A stretch of 64,000 nucleotides of DNA, taken from contig CAXXKI010000029.1 of assembly GCA_963667855.2 (NCBI GenBank), positions 682,001 to 746,000 on the forward strand, written 5' to 3'. The notes below the pieces were generated by a model. That model was not told the DNA's origin, did no database searches, and worked only from the letters and a program-made list of their open reading frames with translations. This document shows, piece after piece, positions 8,941 through 18,000 of the stretch (within the stretch, counting starts at the first letter, position 1; each line of letters opens with the position of its first letter). A program made the translations under genes and the position numbers. This DNA is from G963667855 sp963667855 (GTDB lineage: Bacteria; Planctomycetota; Phycisphaerae; UBA1845).

Positions 8941-9792
8941 TCAGGCGGCCAACCTCTCCTCGTCGGCGCCATCCTCGACCATGGCCCGATCCGATTTCCG
9001 CAGAAATCCAACAACCACCGCCAGCACAATCGACGCCACCCCGCACCATAAGGCCCACAAAACCGGATTTAGCCATCCCGCGCCTCCGTATCTTAAAAGA
9101 CCAACGCCAATGAGTAAAAGAATTGTACACGGAATAACTCGCCGAAAACTAACCCCCGGTCTGTACATCAACAGACCTGCGACAAATACGATTATCAACT
9201 CTCGCAAAAGGGGAAAGACGGCCAATCCATACGCCATTCCTCTAGGCAGTATCTTCAAACCCTTCCAATCGAAAACGAAACCGTCCGCGGAACTCCGAAC
9301 TGTACCAACAGCGTTCGGGCTCATCGTCTCACCGTTTCTGGTCCAAACCCAGGTGTGTACACCGTCGCTTACCAATTGAGCATCCACCCCCAGATTGCGC
9401 AGCAAGCTCACGGCCAACACCGCTCGACCATCACAGTCCTCCCGACCGGCGGCTACGACTTCGTCCACCGTCGGCAAGTAATCAACCACTCCCCAGGTTT
9501 CCCAGTCAAACGCGTATTCGATCCTGCCATATACGAATTTCTGCACTACCTTGAGCAACTCCGAAGGATCAGTAACCCCATCAATCTGCGGACGCAGTTC
9601 CTCCAGAAACGGAATAAGTGCCGCAGAATCGGGCCTGATTATCCCATCTGGATTAATCGTGTGCCTGATATGCCGGATAAAGATTCCCGGATAAGGGTAG
9701 CAAACCCCAAAAACAGCGAGCAGAAAAAGACCAATCCGCGAAATCAAACGCAGACGACGAATTCGATTGAGAAACAAGTCCGCAAACAACAA
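8941..9792 (-). CDS. Transglutaminase-like membrane protein
   Basis: 283 residues. A membrane segment covers about residues 18-38, two or three more lie in the C-terminal third, and a soluble transglutaminase-core domain lies between. The catalytic Cys is likely C120 (REDCDGRA) and the His H146 (DGVHTWVW). The third residue of the triad is not obvious, because the motif after His (TRNGETMSPN) lacks the usual D-P. In bacteria such domains are often proteases or peptide-modifying enzymes; the role here is unknown. It is first in the minus-strand run towards upp. Start by the first ATG; I see no strong ribosome site to confirm it. Confidence 0.75.
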   Translation of the reverse strand: MLFADLFLNRIRRLRLISRIGLFLLAVFGVCYPYPGIFIRHIRHTINPDGIIRPDSAALIPFLEELRPQIDGVTDPSELLKVVQKFVYGRIEYAFDWETWGVVDYLPTVDEVVAAGREDCDGRAVLAVSLLRNLGVDAQLVSDGVHTWVWTRNGETMSPNAVGTVRSSADGFVFDWKGLKILPRGMAYGLAVFPLLRELIIVFVAGLLMYRPGVSFRRVIPCTILLLIGVGLLRYGGAGWLNPVLWALWCGVASIVLAVVVGFLRKSDRAMVEDGADEERLAA

Positions 9793-9888
9793 GCATCACC
9801 TGTATTAGTAAGAAAATCAGGAAACCAAATGGTTTTCAAAACCGCAGGCCAAAAGTCTAACCGATTTCTCACACCAAAGTGTGCTTTA

Positions 9889-9940
9889 GGTAAAAAAAGG
9901 CCCGCGCTCAGATCAGCTGTTGCTACTGATCTAAGCGCGG
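9889..9940 (-). terminator. Hairpin terminator for minus-strand transcription
   Basis: A 15-bp stem with one mismatch (9902-9916 with 9926-9940, 9-nt loop) is followed on the minus strand by CC then seven T (plus strand 9889-9900). This is a classical Rho-independent shape. The only upstream minus-strand gene is the carboxypeptidase ending at 10670, some 730 nt away, so it either ends a very long 3' UTR or belongs to an unrecognised minus-strand RNA. Confidence 0.65.
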
Positions 9941-10314
9941 TTGCAACGCCCCTCATATCCAGCCTGATTTTTCCCCTTACAGTTTCTCTCTCGCCTCCCC
10001 AGGCTCCTGCCAGGTATAGGCCGGAAGGGGCAGCACGGTTGCCATCAGCTCGCTGCGAGGTTTTGTGGCAACCACTGGGAGAAATGGCAAACCATGTGCC
10101 AGTAAAATCAAACAGAACACAAGGAGCTATAACTCGTTTATTTCCAAGCGGTTATAGGCCAGCCGGATTATTCGTATTTCGACATGGTTGGATTTATGGG
10201 TACTCAGTACCCATTTACCCAACACAGTAGTGGGTAACAACGCCCGATTACTCCCGATTCGGAATGAACTGGGACCTTAATGCGGCAAGTTTTACTATTT
10301 TATCAAAGTATTGT
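9941..10314. other. Gene-free stretch with hairpins
   Basis: No coding region is supported. It contains a hairpin with 8-bp arms GGTTGCCA/TGGCAACC (10037-10044 and 10066-10073), with CTCG/CGAG nested inside, and a smaller TTACCCA/TGGGTAA pair near 10215-10237. Whether these belong to a transcript is unknown. Confidence 0.5.
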
Positions 10315-10343
10315 TTGACTACCCTGCAGATATATCCTAATTT
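10315..10343 (+). promoter_or_regulatory. Sigma-70 promoter for a structured RNA
   Basis: TTGACT (10315-10320), exactly 17 nt, then TAATTT (10338-10343). The predicted start is near 10350. No open reading frame with a ribosome site follows on the plus strand; the transcript would be the structured RNA described next. Confidence 0.65.
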
Positions 10344-10349
10344 CACATT

Positions 10350-10655
10350 GAGTGCAGCGTATGACGCGTTTGTCACGCCGCCTGCGGTCGTTGCCCGGTC
10401 GGGGGGCCGGGTGCTTCAACGACTCAACGGGACTGCCGCCTGTATATGCCTCTCGGGGGGGAGGTCATGGGTGGTGGATTGGCGGCGCTGGCTGGGTCGG
10501 CGCTGTTCCGTTTCCGAGCACCGCGCATCTGTGCGCCACTGCTTTCCGGAGCGGAGGGAAGAAGCCTTGAGCCGAGGGTGCGGCAGGAAGGGTCCTGTTC
10601 CATCCCCGGCTCGCTTTACGCGCACAACCCGCCAGAGCATTTCCACGTTAACGAA
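10350..10655 (+). ncRNA. Unassigned structured non-coding RNA candidate
   Basis: About 300 nt of GC-rich sequence behind a consensus promoter, with a series of stable hairpins. (1) 10387-10423: GTCGTTG/CAACGAC enclosing CCCGG/CCGGG. (2) 10435-10486: GCCGCC/GGCGGC enclosing CCTC/GAGG. (3) 10513-10550: TCCG/CGGA and GC/GC enclosing GCGCA/TGCGC. (4) 10569-10612: GAGCCG/CGGCTC enclosing CAGGA/TCCTG. I found none of the universal RNase P, SRP or tmRNA signatures. The phrase GAAGCCTT (10561-10568) recalls 6S RNA, but the multi-hairpin fold is not the 6S rod. The 3' end is not marked by a clear terminator. The surrounding strand has no plus-strand gene, so a riboswitch role is unlikely. Confidence 0.5.
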
Positions 10656-10669
10656 AAATAGCTGTTCGC

Positions 10670-12952
10670 TTACTTGGCGTAATAGAAAACCTCCTGGAAC
10701 GCGGCGAAATCGTTCAGATCTATATCGCTGTCGTCATCAAAATCAAAAACAATGCAACCGGGACCGACACCGTTTTCCGGACCCATTACACAAGTTGGAA
10801 ATTCGGCAAAATCATCGATAGTAACAACCCGGTCACCGTTATAATCGCCCTTGGCACCATCACAACCCGAACCGAACAACGCGATATCGTCAATATTCCA
10901 GCCGCAATACGTCCAGCCGGTATCGGTAGTCCCCATGGTCCAGCGGAGGTATACCGCAGGCTGATTGTCCGCAACAGCGGAAATATCCAATTCAACTTTT
11001 ACCCATCCGGAATCGGTTACCTCCGCGGCGTTTTCCCAAACAGTCGTCCAATTGCTGCCGTTGTTACTCACCGATACCGAAGCGTGATCGTATTGAGGCT
11101 GCTCAACCCCCAGCCAGCGCCAGAATCTCAGGGTAACACCTTCCTGTCCCGTACAATCCACAGGCGGGCTGGTCAGGTGTTTTTGAGAGAGGCTGTTGGT
11201 ATAATCACCACTCAGGTTATACCCAAAAACGTTATCTCCCGTGTATCCGCTGTCGGGATCAGGATTGCCGTACGCTCCCCCATTGCCCGAAGGAACTCCG
11301 TAAGCCCATAAACCTTCGGTCGTCCAGCCGACAGGATTGGCATCCAGGTTCTCCACGAAGAAAGCCGGGTTAACCACATCGGCCATATAGGTTTCAGTGG
11401 CGATGTCACCCGGGCTGGTTACCGTCAAGCCCAAACCGGTCTGTACCGAGAAGTAATACTCCGGTTGGGCAAAACAGTTAGTCGCCGGCAGAACTGCCTG
11501 GTACAAACCGTCTCCGGCATCGCTTAAAACCTGCTCTGTATAAGGTGCCGCAGAATCATAACGATAGAAGAACCGTACCGTAGTCGGCTCCACCGATTCG
11601 TATCCATCAAGTATTTCCACGTTAATCACCGTATCCGTACCGGCTGAGATATCCGCCGGCAACTCCTGCGGAAAGCGGAATCGCACCGGCAGACGAACCC
11701 AGTCGGTATCGGACAAATACAGGAGAGCAGGCAGGATCTCTTCGTTATTGGGAATAATCTCGCTCGCCGGTAACTCAAAACCATCCGGATCGTATTCGGA
11801 AGGGCGCAACTCGAAACAATAAGAGAGAATGTCGAGATTGTTATAAGTCCAATCGAGCGATCCACCGCCGGCCTGGTAGATAGTGCTGAAGATCGGACCC
11901 GCTTCATAGGTAATACCATGAACCGCGTGAGTCAGCGACTGCATGGCCATTCCCACCTCGTAATAGGTGTCCTGGTCGACCGGCAGATCGTCCGTATATC
12001 CGTAAGGCCAGAGCATAAGCTGCGAGTAACTATGGATATCCACCTGGGCACGGACGTTGCCATGATTAATGAAAAAGTCACGCATCACCTGGGTTTCCGG
12101 TTCCGAAAAAGGAGATGGACCGTGATAGGTTATATCAGAAGGAGTGGAACTGGAGCCGCCGGTCGCCCACCCTTCCGCCCAGTTACGATTCAAATCAACA
12201 CCGTAAGAGCCGTCACCATTATTCCGCCGGTTCTTGCGCCACAACCGGTCGTTGGTCCACGTATAGTCAAAACCGTCGACATTCATGACCGGGATCAGGA
12301 AAAACTCAATATTGTCCACAAGATCGGTGACCGCGGGATCTGAACCGTAGCTCTCCAACAGATGAATGGCCACATAGCTGGGGACAGTACTGGCAATCCA
12401 TTCCCGGGCGTGCTCGGCCCCGAAGAAAACCACCGCCGGCTTGCTTCCCGCAACGGCATCATTGGTAATACGCAATCCCCATATGGTATTCCCCTCCAGG
12501 GTCGAACCGACATTAACCATCGACGCTTGCCCCGGGTAACGGCTGACCAACTCGTTCATGTACCACACGATACTGCCCGTACCATTGTCGTATTGATGAT
12601 AGTCGAGAAAGAAATCTTCAAACGGATCGTCACGAAGAGACTTGGGCATCTGCCGATCGATAAGCTCCTGCATGTTCCGATGCCGAATTTCATACCGCAT
12701 ATTCAGTTTTTCGATAGTCTCCAGTTGCTTCGGGCTGGCCACTACCGCCATCGAGCCCAAACCGGGGTAACAATCGAGAATTACCGCGCCGGATTCGTTC
12801 AACTGCCGAAGCTGTTCGTCCGTCTCCACCTCCACCCGCAAAAGCAGATGATCCTTGTACGACTTGGGTTCATCCCCCGCCAGAACCGCGACTGCCGAAG
12901 CAACGTAACACAAAATAACCATTGCCAGCGATATACGTAGCTTTGAGTGCAT
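10670..12952 (-). CDS. Secreted M14 zinc carboxypeptidase with dockerin-type tail
   Basis: 760 residues. Signal peptide 1-26; peptidase M14 domain about 115-450. Zinc ligands are H181 and E184 (AEHAREW) and H307 (DIHSYS); substrate-binding LNR at 254-256; catalytic Glu E381 (CFELRP). Then come a linker domain, a jelly-roll/MAM-like domain (about 590-705, ending WNIDDIALFG) and two calcium-loop repeats (DYNGDRVVTIDDF and DFDDDSDIDLNDF) at the end. It removes C-terminal residues from peptides outside the cytoplasm. The start at 12952 has GGAGG eight nt upstream and a clean signal peptide; an in-frame ATG at 13150 would add 66 residues without one. The layout suggests nutrient-scavenging protein digestion (inference). 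Confidence 0.9.
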   Translation of the reverse strand: MHSKLRISLAMVILCYVASAVAVLAGDEPKSYKDHLLLRVEVETDEQLRQLNESGAVILDCYPGLGSMAVVASPKQLETIEKLNMRYEIRHRNMQELIDRQMPKSLRDDPFEDFFLDYHQYDNGTGSIVWYMNELVSRYPGQASMVNVGSTLEGNTIWGLRITNDAVAGSKPAVVFFGAEHAREWIASTVPSYVAIHLLESYGSDPAVTDLVDNIEFFLIPVMNVDGFDYTWTNDRLWRKNRRNNGDGSYGVDLNRNWAEGWATGGSSSTPSDITYHGPSPFSEPETQVMRDFFINHGNVRAQVDIHSYSQLMLWPYGYTDDLPVDQDTYYEVGMAMQSLTHAVHGITYEAGPIFSTIYQAGGGSLDWTYNNLDILSYCFELRPSEYDPDGFELPASEIIPNNEEILPALLYLSDTDWVRLPVRFRFPQELPADISAGTDTVINVEILDGYESVEPTTVRFFYRYDSAAPYTEQVLSDAGDGLYQAVLPATNCFAQPEYYFSVQTGLGLTVTSPGDIATETYMADVVNPAFFVENLDANPVGWTTEGLWAYGVPSGNGGAYGNPDPDSGYTGDNVFGYNLSGDYTNSLSQKHLTSPPVDCTGQEGVTLRFWRWLGVEQPQYDHASVSVSNNGSNWTTVWENAAEVTDSGWVKVELDISAVADNQPAVYLRWTMGTTDTGWTYCGWNIDDIALFGSGCDGAKGDYNGDRVVTIDDFAEFPTCVMGPENGVGPGCIVFDFDDDSDIDLNDFAAFQEVFYYAK

Positions 12953-13316
12953 CTTTATCCTCCAAAAACGGCTTAATGGCTGGGAATTGATCCTCAAAAA
13001 AGTGCGATTTACCTGTTTCCACTGAATTTTCAATTGTATCGATTCGACCACCCGGATGCCAAGAACAACTTGTAATTTGGCCTCAGCAGCCTGGAGTGCT
13101 ATGATATCGAGGCTTGTTTTGCGACAAGCGTGATTCCGCGGTGTATCCATCGTGTTTCCGCGGGTGCGATAAGTCAGCGTTGGCCTACGCGTTCAGCGTA
13201 TCGGCCGGTGCTGAGTAAAAAACTTGCTCGCATTTACCGGTGTGCGAGCGGAGGCGGATTGGTTTTATACGTATTAACCGGGTTGTATCAATCGGCAGGA
13301 GTTATGGAGTACGTTG

Positions 13317-14111
13317 ATGGCTAACGAGCCGACCGACATTCCGCCGAGTCTCTCGCGGATTACGGTAAATGGAGATAACCCGGGAGCAGACTTGAGCGCA
13401 CTCGAACGGGCGGCAAAACGCGGTGTCGGGCCTATGGGTCCGGACGGCGGGATCGCCTGGCATGGTCTGGCCCGGCCTTGCGTGTCGTGCGGAGAGCTTG
13501 TCCGCCGATCTGATTTCGTTTGTGAAAATTGCGGACAGGATCTATCTGCGGAAATGCTGGAAAAAATGCGCAGCCACAGCGGACCGTGGTATGTACACGA
13601 ACACGTACGCCCTTTTCCCGGCGTATCGCTGGAAAGACTGATCCGCCAGATACGTCGTGGCGTGTTGCAGCCCACGACTATTGTGCGAGGCCCGACAACA
13701 TTCCATCAGTGGCGTTTCGCGGCGGAAACTCCCGTACTGGCTAAATACCTCGGCGTGTGCTGGAATTGCCAGGTAGGTATAAGTCCCGAATGGGCGACCT
13801 GCTCCGAGTGCGGTGCGGATCAGAACATCGGATTTGAAAAACCGGGATTGCCCACGAACGGAAACGGATCGGAAGACCCGGCCCTGAAGGATCTGCGGCT
13901 GGCCATGCAAAGTGTTTCCGGGTCGAAAGGATCCTCGTATATGGAAGAACCCAAGCGTTTTCCCACGGGGATCCTGGTGGCCGTAATCCTGCTTATTACT
14001 ATTATCTCGCTTATCGGTGTAATAAAATATCGGAGCGATAAAACGGCAACTCCTCAGGGAAAGAAGGTTTCCCAAAACAGCGAGTTGGTTTTGCAGACGG
14101 GCACAAGTTAA
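13317..14111 (+). CDS. Double zinc-ribbon protein with GYF-like domain and C-terminal membrane anchor
   Basis: 264 residues. The first zinc ribbon is CVSCGELVRRSDFVCENCG (about 60-78); the second is CWNCQVGISPEWATCSECG (about 144-162). Between them WYVHEHVRPFPGVSLERL and GVLQPTTIVRGPTTFHQW resemble the GYF_2 domain found in bacterial membrane proteins. One membrane helix lies near the C-terminus (about 221-240, GILVAVILLITIISLIGVI). ATG at 13317 has GGAG seven nt upstream; a TTG immediately before it is an alternative. The protein is probably an inner-membrane adaptor with its domains in the cytoplasm; no enzymatic role is visible. It lies 13 nt upstream of the molybdenum hydroxylase operon and may be co-transcribed. 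Confidence 0.75.
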   Translation: MANEPTDIPPSLSRITVNGDNPGADLSALERAAKRGVGPMGPDGGIAWHGLARPCVSCGELVRRSDFVCENCGQDLSAEMLEKMRSHSGPWYVHEHVRPFPGVSLERLIRQIRRGVLQPTTIVRGPTTFHQWRFAAETPVLAKYLGVCWNCQVGISPEWATCSECGADQNIGFEKPGLPTNGNGSEDPALKDLRLAMQSVSGSKGSSYMEEPKRFPTGILVAVILLITIISLIGVIKYRSDKTATPQGKKVSQNSELVLQTGTS

Positions 14112-14124
14112 CGAAAGTTTGGTC

Positions 14125-14958
14125 ATGTTTCATCAACCACACAACCTCGAACAGGCTCTACACTTGCGTAGCGAACTGGCTTCGAAGGCAACGGTGATCA
14201 ACGGCGGAACGGACGTTGTGGTCTTAATGAACCGTAACGAACTGCAACCGGAACAGGTCCTGGATATTTCTCAAGTGAAAGAACTGCGAAATATCGACCG
14301 GGAAGGCGATTCCATCCTCATCGGAGCGGGCGCTACCCACGCCGAACTCGGCAAGTTGCCGGTAAAGGCTTTAAGTCTGGCGGCGCTGTCGATCGGCGGA
14401 CCTTCCATCCGAAATATGGGCACCGTTGGAGGGAATATCGCCTCCGCTTCACCGGCTGCGGATGTGTGTGTCGCTCTCCTGGCACTCGGTGCGGAGTTGG
14501 AGTTAACCAGCGCCGCACGCGGAAGTCGCTGGATAAAACTCCAGGACTATTTCAAAGGCTATCGCCAGACCGCTCTAGCCGAAGATGAACTGCTCACCCG
14601 CCTGCGAATCCCCTCGGAAACAACCAGCGGCTGGTACAAGCTGGGCAAAAGAGGCGCGGTGAATATCAGCATGGTCTGCTGTGCCGCTGCTCGACGCCCC
14701 GAAAAAAGCATGGGAATCGCGTTCGGCTGCGTAGGCCCTTTCCCGCAAACAGCCCCCAAGGCCGAAGCCCTGCTCAGCGGCAGCGAGTTGACCGCGGAAC
14801 TTATCGACCAAGCGGCTGAAACGATTCTAACCGAAGTGAACCCCATCGACGACCATCGGGCAAGCGCCGAATACCGCAGGCAAATGTGCAAGGTCATTGC
14901 CCTGCGGGTTCTAAACGACATCGCCGCCGGCAGCGAAGGAGGTAACGGTCATGCATAA
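14125..14958 (+). CDS. Molybdenum hydroxylase FAD-binding (medium) subunit
   Basis: 277 residues, typical of the CoxM/XdhB family. The FAD pyrophosphate-binding motifs are visible: ATVINGGTDVVVLM near the N-terminus and RNMGTVGGNIASASPAAD in the middle. The C-terminal CO-dehydrogenase flavoprotein domain is present. It passes electrons from the iron-sulfur subunit to NAD or another acceptor. ATG at 14125 is chosen; an in-frame TTG at 14119 is possible. It overlaps the next gene by 8 nt. The substrate of the complex cannot be told from this subunit. Confidence 0.92.
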   Translation: MFHQPHNLEQALHLRSELASKATVINGGTDVVVLMNRNELQPEQVLDISQVKELRNIDREGDSILIGAGATHAELGKLPVKALSLAALSIGGPSIRNMGTVGGNIASASPAADVCVALLALGAELELTSAARGSRWIKLQDYFKGYRQTALAEDELLTRLRIPSETTSGWYKLGKRGAVNISMVCCAAARRPEKSMGIAFGCVGPFPQTAPKAEALLSGSELTAELIDQAAETILTEVNPIDDHRASAEYRRQMCKVIALRVLNDIAAGSEGGNGHA

Positions 14959-15463
14959 AAAGAACTGCGATAATCCTTCCTGTAAAACGCCAACCATGAA
15001 AGTCGAGTGCATGGTTAACGGCGAACAGGTGGCGGGCGAAGTACCACTCAACACCACCCTGCTCACCTTTCTCCGCGACCATCTTGGTTTAACCGGAACA
15101 AAGGGTGCCTGCCTGGAAGGCGAATGCGGAAGCTGCACGGTTCTGGTCGACGGCACACCGGTCAACAGTTGCCTGATGCTCGCCGCACAGGCTAACGGCC
15201 GCCACGTTTCCACTATAGAAGGCGTAACCGGCGAGGATGAACCTCTCAATGTCATCCAGGAGAAATTTCTGGAGACCGGTGCCGCCCAGTGCGGCTACTG
15301 CACACCCGGCTTGATTATGAGCGCCAAGGCCCTACTGGAAAATAACCCGAATATGACCCGCGAGGAGATGCTGACCGCCCTGGAAGGCAACATCTGCCGC
15401 TGCACGGGATACGCGGCTATCGTCGAAGCGGTCGAAAAAGCTCGCCAGGAGTTATGCTCATGA
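14951..15463 (+). CDS. Molybdenum hydroxylase 2Fe-2S (small) subunit
   Basis: 170 residues, of the CoxS/XdhC-type iron-sulfur family. The plant-ferredoxin-like cluster is CLEGECGSCTVLVDG and the second cluster has CGYC and CRC in the C-terminal helical domain (AAQCGYCTPG, GNICRCTGY). The N-terminus has an extra CDNPSC segment before the usual start of the domain. AGGAGG lies upstream of ATG 14951. It overlaps the FAD subunit by 8 nt and the large subunit by 4 nt (ATGA), so the three are translated together. Confidence 0.93.
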   Translation: MHKKNCDNPSCKTPTMKVECMVNGEQVAGEVPLNTTLLTFLRDHLGLTGTKGACLEGECGSCTVLVDGTPVNSCLMLAAQANGRHVSTIEGVTGEDEPLNVIQEKFLETGAAQCGYCTPGLIMSAKALLENNPNMTREEMLTALEGNICRCTGYAAIVEAVEKARQELCS

Positions 15464-17781
15464 CCACGGTGAATTCAGACAACGGCAAATCGGCTGATAT
15501 GAATATCCCCGCAGCGGATCACCTGGTGGGAAAATCCTGCAAAAGAATAGATGGAAGGCAGAAGGTCACCGGCACCGCCTTGTACGGAGCCGACCTCTTC
15601 CCGGAGACGGCCGACCTCTTCGCCAAGGTCGTCCGCAGTGAGCACGCTCACGCGGAGATCATCTCCATCGACAAGACCGAAGCGCAGGCCGTACCCGGAG
15701 TAGTGGGAATTCACACCCACGAGGATGTCAAAGGCACGAACCGCCACGGCCTGATCAGACGCGACCATCCGGCCGTCGCAGATGAAAAAGTCCGCTATCG
15801 CGGCGATGCAATAGCCGTAGTGGTGGCCAACTCGGAAGACGCCGCGATTAAAGCCCGCGACCTGGTCAAGGTGGAGTACAAACCGCTTCCCGTAATTGGC
15901 AGTATCGAAGAAGCCCTGGAAGAGGGGGCGGCCGAAATCTACCCCGGCGGCAACATCATGGGAGATAAACGAATCCGCAAGGGAAACGCGGACAAGGCAC
16001 TGGCCGAATCCCACGTGGTGGTTTCAGAGGTTTTCCGCACCCAGACCGTCGATCACGCTTTTCTCGACCTGGAGGCCGGTACCGGACATTGGGACGGCAC
16101 AACCCTAACCCTCCGCGTATCCGGACAATGGGTACATGAAGAAGCCCGCTTCATCGCCCTGGCCTTGGGTTTACCTGTAGAAAAGGTACGCATCATTCTG
16201 CCGGCTACCGGCGGCGCGTTCGGCGGCCGGGAAGACATCAGTATCCAGATTTACCTGGGGTTGGCCGCTCTGCAGCATCCGGGGAAAACCGTTGGCCTGC
16301 GCTACACTCGCGACGAGTCCATGCGTGCCCGGCACAAACGCCACGCACTCAAACTTATTTACACCATGGGCGCAGACAAAAACGGCAAGCTCACCGGCGC
16401 CCGGATCATCGTTTTCAGCGACGAGGGAGCCTACGCGTCAACCGGAATCGCGGTAATGCGTAAAGCGTCCAGCCACTCCACAGGCCCATACCTCGTCCCC
16501 AACGTGGAGGTCGACGTATACGGAGTCCATACCAACAACAACCCCACCGGGGCGATGCGCGGATTCGGCGCTTCCCAGGTGGCGGTCGCTTACGAAGGCA
16601 TGATGGATCGGTTGGCCAAGGCGTTGCAAATGGACCCGGTTGAGTTTCGCCGTATGAACCTCATCCGCCCGGGTGACCCGGTCACTACCGGCCAGCGTCT
16701 GCCCAACGCGTCGGCCGTCGACTGCCTGAACGCCGCTATCGATAAATTCAATGATCGCCCGTATCCCGGCAACCAGGACTTGCCGCCCAATCTCCGGCGT
16801 GGATGGGGTATGAGTGCTATCTGTTTCGGACTCGGCTATGGTGATGGTTTCCCCGGTGCCAGCCGGGCCCGCGTCGAACTGGACGAGGACGGAACCGCCA
16901 CCGTCTACACCGGCGCGGTTGAATTCGGGCAGGGATTACTCAATGCCATGACCCAGATCGCCGGTGAGGAGCTGGGACTCCCCCTGGAGAAAATGCGCAT
17001 AGTGGCCGCCGACACCGGCCGAACCGACGAGGCAGGCCCGTCCAGCGCCACCCGCCAGACATACTTCACCGGTAACGCCGTAAGACTCGCCGCCAGCGAA
17101 CTTCGCGAACAGCTTCTGGACATCGCCGGCGCTTACCTGGGACTTCACCCCCACGACCTCTCCCTGCGACATGGCTGGGCGTTTGATACCGGTAACCAGA
17201 AAAAACGGGTAAGCGTGGCCCAACTGTATAAAGAGGGTATTTCTCGAGGCTATCCCCTGAAAGCATCCGCCCTGTATAAGCCAAGAACCATATCCGAAAT
17301 AAGGGAAACCGGGCAAAGCCCGCAGGCGTTCGTTACTTACCTCTTCGGCGCTCACGTATCCCAGGTCCTGGTCGATATCGAGACGGGAGAGATCAAGGTA
17401 GAACGGCACATAGCCGCCCACGACGTGGGTAAGGCCATAAATCCCAAATCAGTGGAAGGCCAGATCTGCGGCGGAGTGGCCATGGGCATAGGCATGGCCC
17501 TCATGGAGGAAATCGTCTACGATAAGGGCAAAATCAAGAATCCGGGTTTAACCGATTACATTATCCCCACCATAAAGGATTTGCCGGAGATCGAGCCGGT
17601 AATAGTGGAAAGAGACGACCCCGGCGGACCGTTCGGAGCCAGGGGAGTGGGAGAACCCCCATTGATAGGAGCGGTCCCCGCAGTCTTAAGCGCCATAAAC
17701 AACGCCACAGGCAAAAACCCCGCCACCCTCCCGGTAAACCCGGAAAGAATGTGGCAAATGCTAAAGGGACTGGTTCGTTAA
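15460..17781 (+). CDS. Molybdenum hydroxylase large (molybdopterin) subunit, xanthine/aldehyde type
   Basis: 773 residues. Expected motifs of the family are present: GRQKVTGTALYGAD at the N-terminus, GGAFGGRE (substrate/cofactor loop), AMRGFGASQ, EFGQG and the C-terminal GARGVGEPPL, whose Glu is the catalytic base. The CO-dehydrogenase signature AYxCSFR is absent, so it is not CoxL of CO oxidation. The substrate (xanthine, nicotinate, an aldehyde or another heterocycle) cannot be decided. ATG at 15460 forms the ATGA overlap with the small subunit and has AGGAG eight nt upstream; the ATG at 15454 is too close to it. Gene order FAD, FeS, Mo. No maturation gene of the XdhC type is in the window. 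Confidence 0.92.
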   Translation: MTTVNSDNGKSADMNIPAADHLVGKSCKRIDGRQKVTGTALYGADLFPETADLFAKVVRSEHAHAEIISIDKTEAQAVPGVVGIHTHEDVKGTNRHGLIRRDHPAVADEKVRYRGDAIAVVVANSEDAAIKARDLVKVEYKPLPVIGSIEEALEEGAAEIYPGGNIMGDKRIRKGNADKALAESHVVVSEVFRTQTVDHAFLDLEAGTGHWDGTTLTLRVSGQWVHEEARFIALALGLPVEKVRIILPATGGAFGGREDISIQIYLGLAALQHPGKTVGLRYTRDESMRARHKRHALKLIYTMGADKNGKLTGARIIVFSDEGAYASTGIAVMRKASSHSTGPYLVPNVEVDVYGVHTNNNPTGAMRGFGASQVAVAYEGMMDRLAKALQMDPVEFRRMNLIRPGDPVTTGQRLPNASAVDCLNAAIDKFNDRPYPGNQDLPPNLRRGWGMSAICFGLGYGDGFPGASRARVELDEDGTATVYTGAVEFGQGLLNAMTQIAGEELGLPLEKMRIVAADTGRTDEAGPSSATRQTYFTGNAVRLAASELREQLLDIAGAYLGLHPHDLSLRHGWAFDTGNQKKRVSVAQLYKEGISRGYPLKASALYKPRTISEIRETGQSPQAFVTYLFGAHVSQVLVDIETGEIKVERHIAAHDVGKAINPKSVEGQICGGVAMGIGMALMEEIVYDKGKIKNPGLTDYIIPTIKDLPEIEPVIVERDDPGGPFGARGVGEPPLIGAVPAVLSAINNATGKNPATLPVNPERMWQMLKGLVR

Positions 17782-18000
17782 ACCACTAATACCCCCATAA
17801 CCGTTCGTACAATTAGGAGATGAATCAACACCAAAACATCCGCAAACCGAACCTGTCCCACTCGTATACGAAAGCACCACAGACTGAGGGACTGGTTCGT
17901 TAAACCTTTAAAACCCAAGGAACCTCGCGACAATAGTGATAAAAGCTCCGCAGAAACCGTGAAAAGACCGAACCTGTCCCGCTACGCAAACAAAAACCGC
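17766..18000. repeat. Diverged tandem duplication covering the end of the molybdenum subunit gene
   Basis: The 19-mer GGGACTGGTTCGTTAAACC occurs at 17766-17784, where it encodes the last residues and stop of the large subunit, and again at 17888-17906. Both copies are followed about 90 nt later by CCGAACCTGTCCC. The unit is about 122 nt and the central parts have drifted. The second copy has no coding role. Confidence 0.7.

Noticed and set aside
10530..10600. GCCACTG ... GGGAAG words recalling a cobalamin riboswitch
   Set aside because: The upstream core and the B12 box are absent and no plus-strand gene follows; the words fall in unrelated hairpins.
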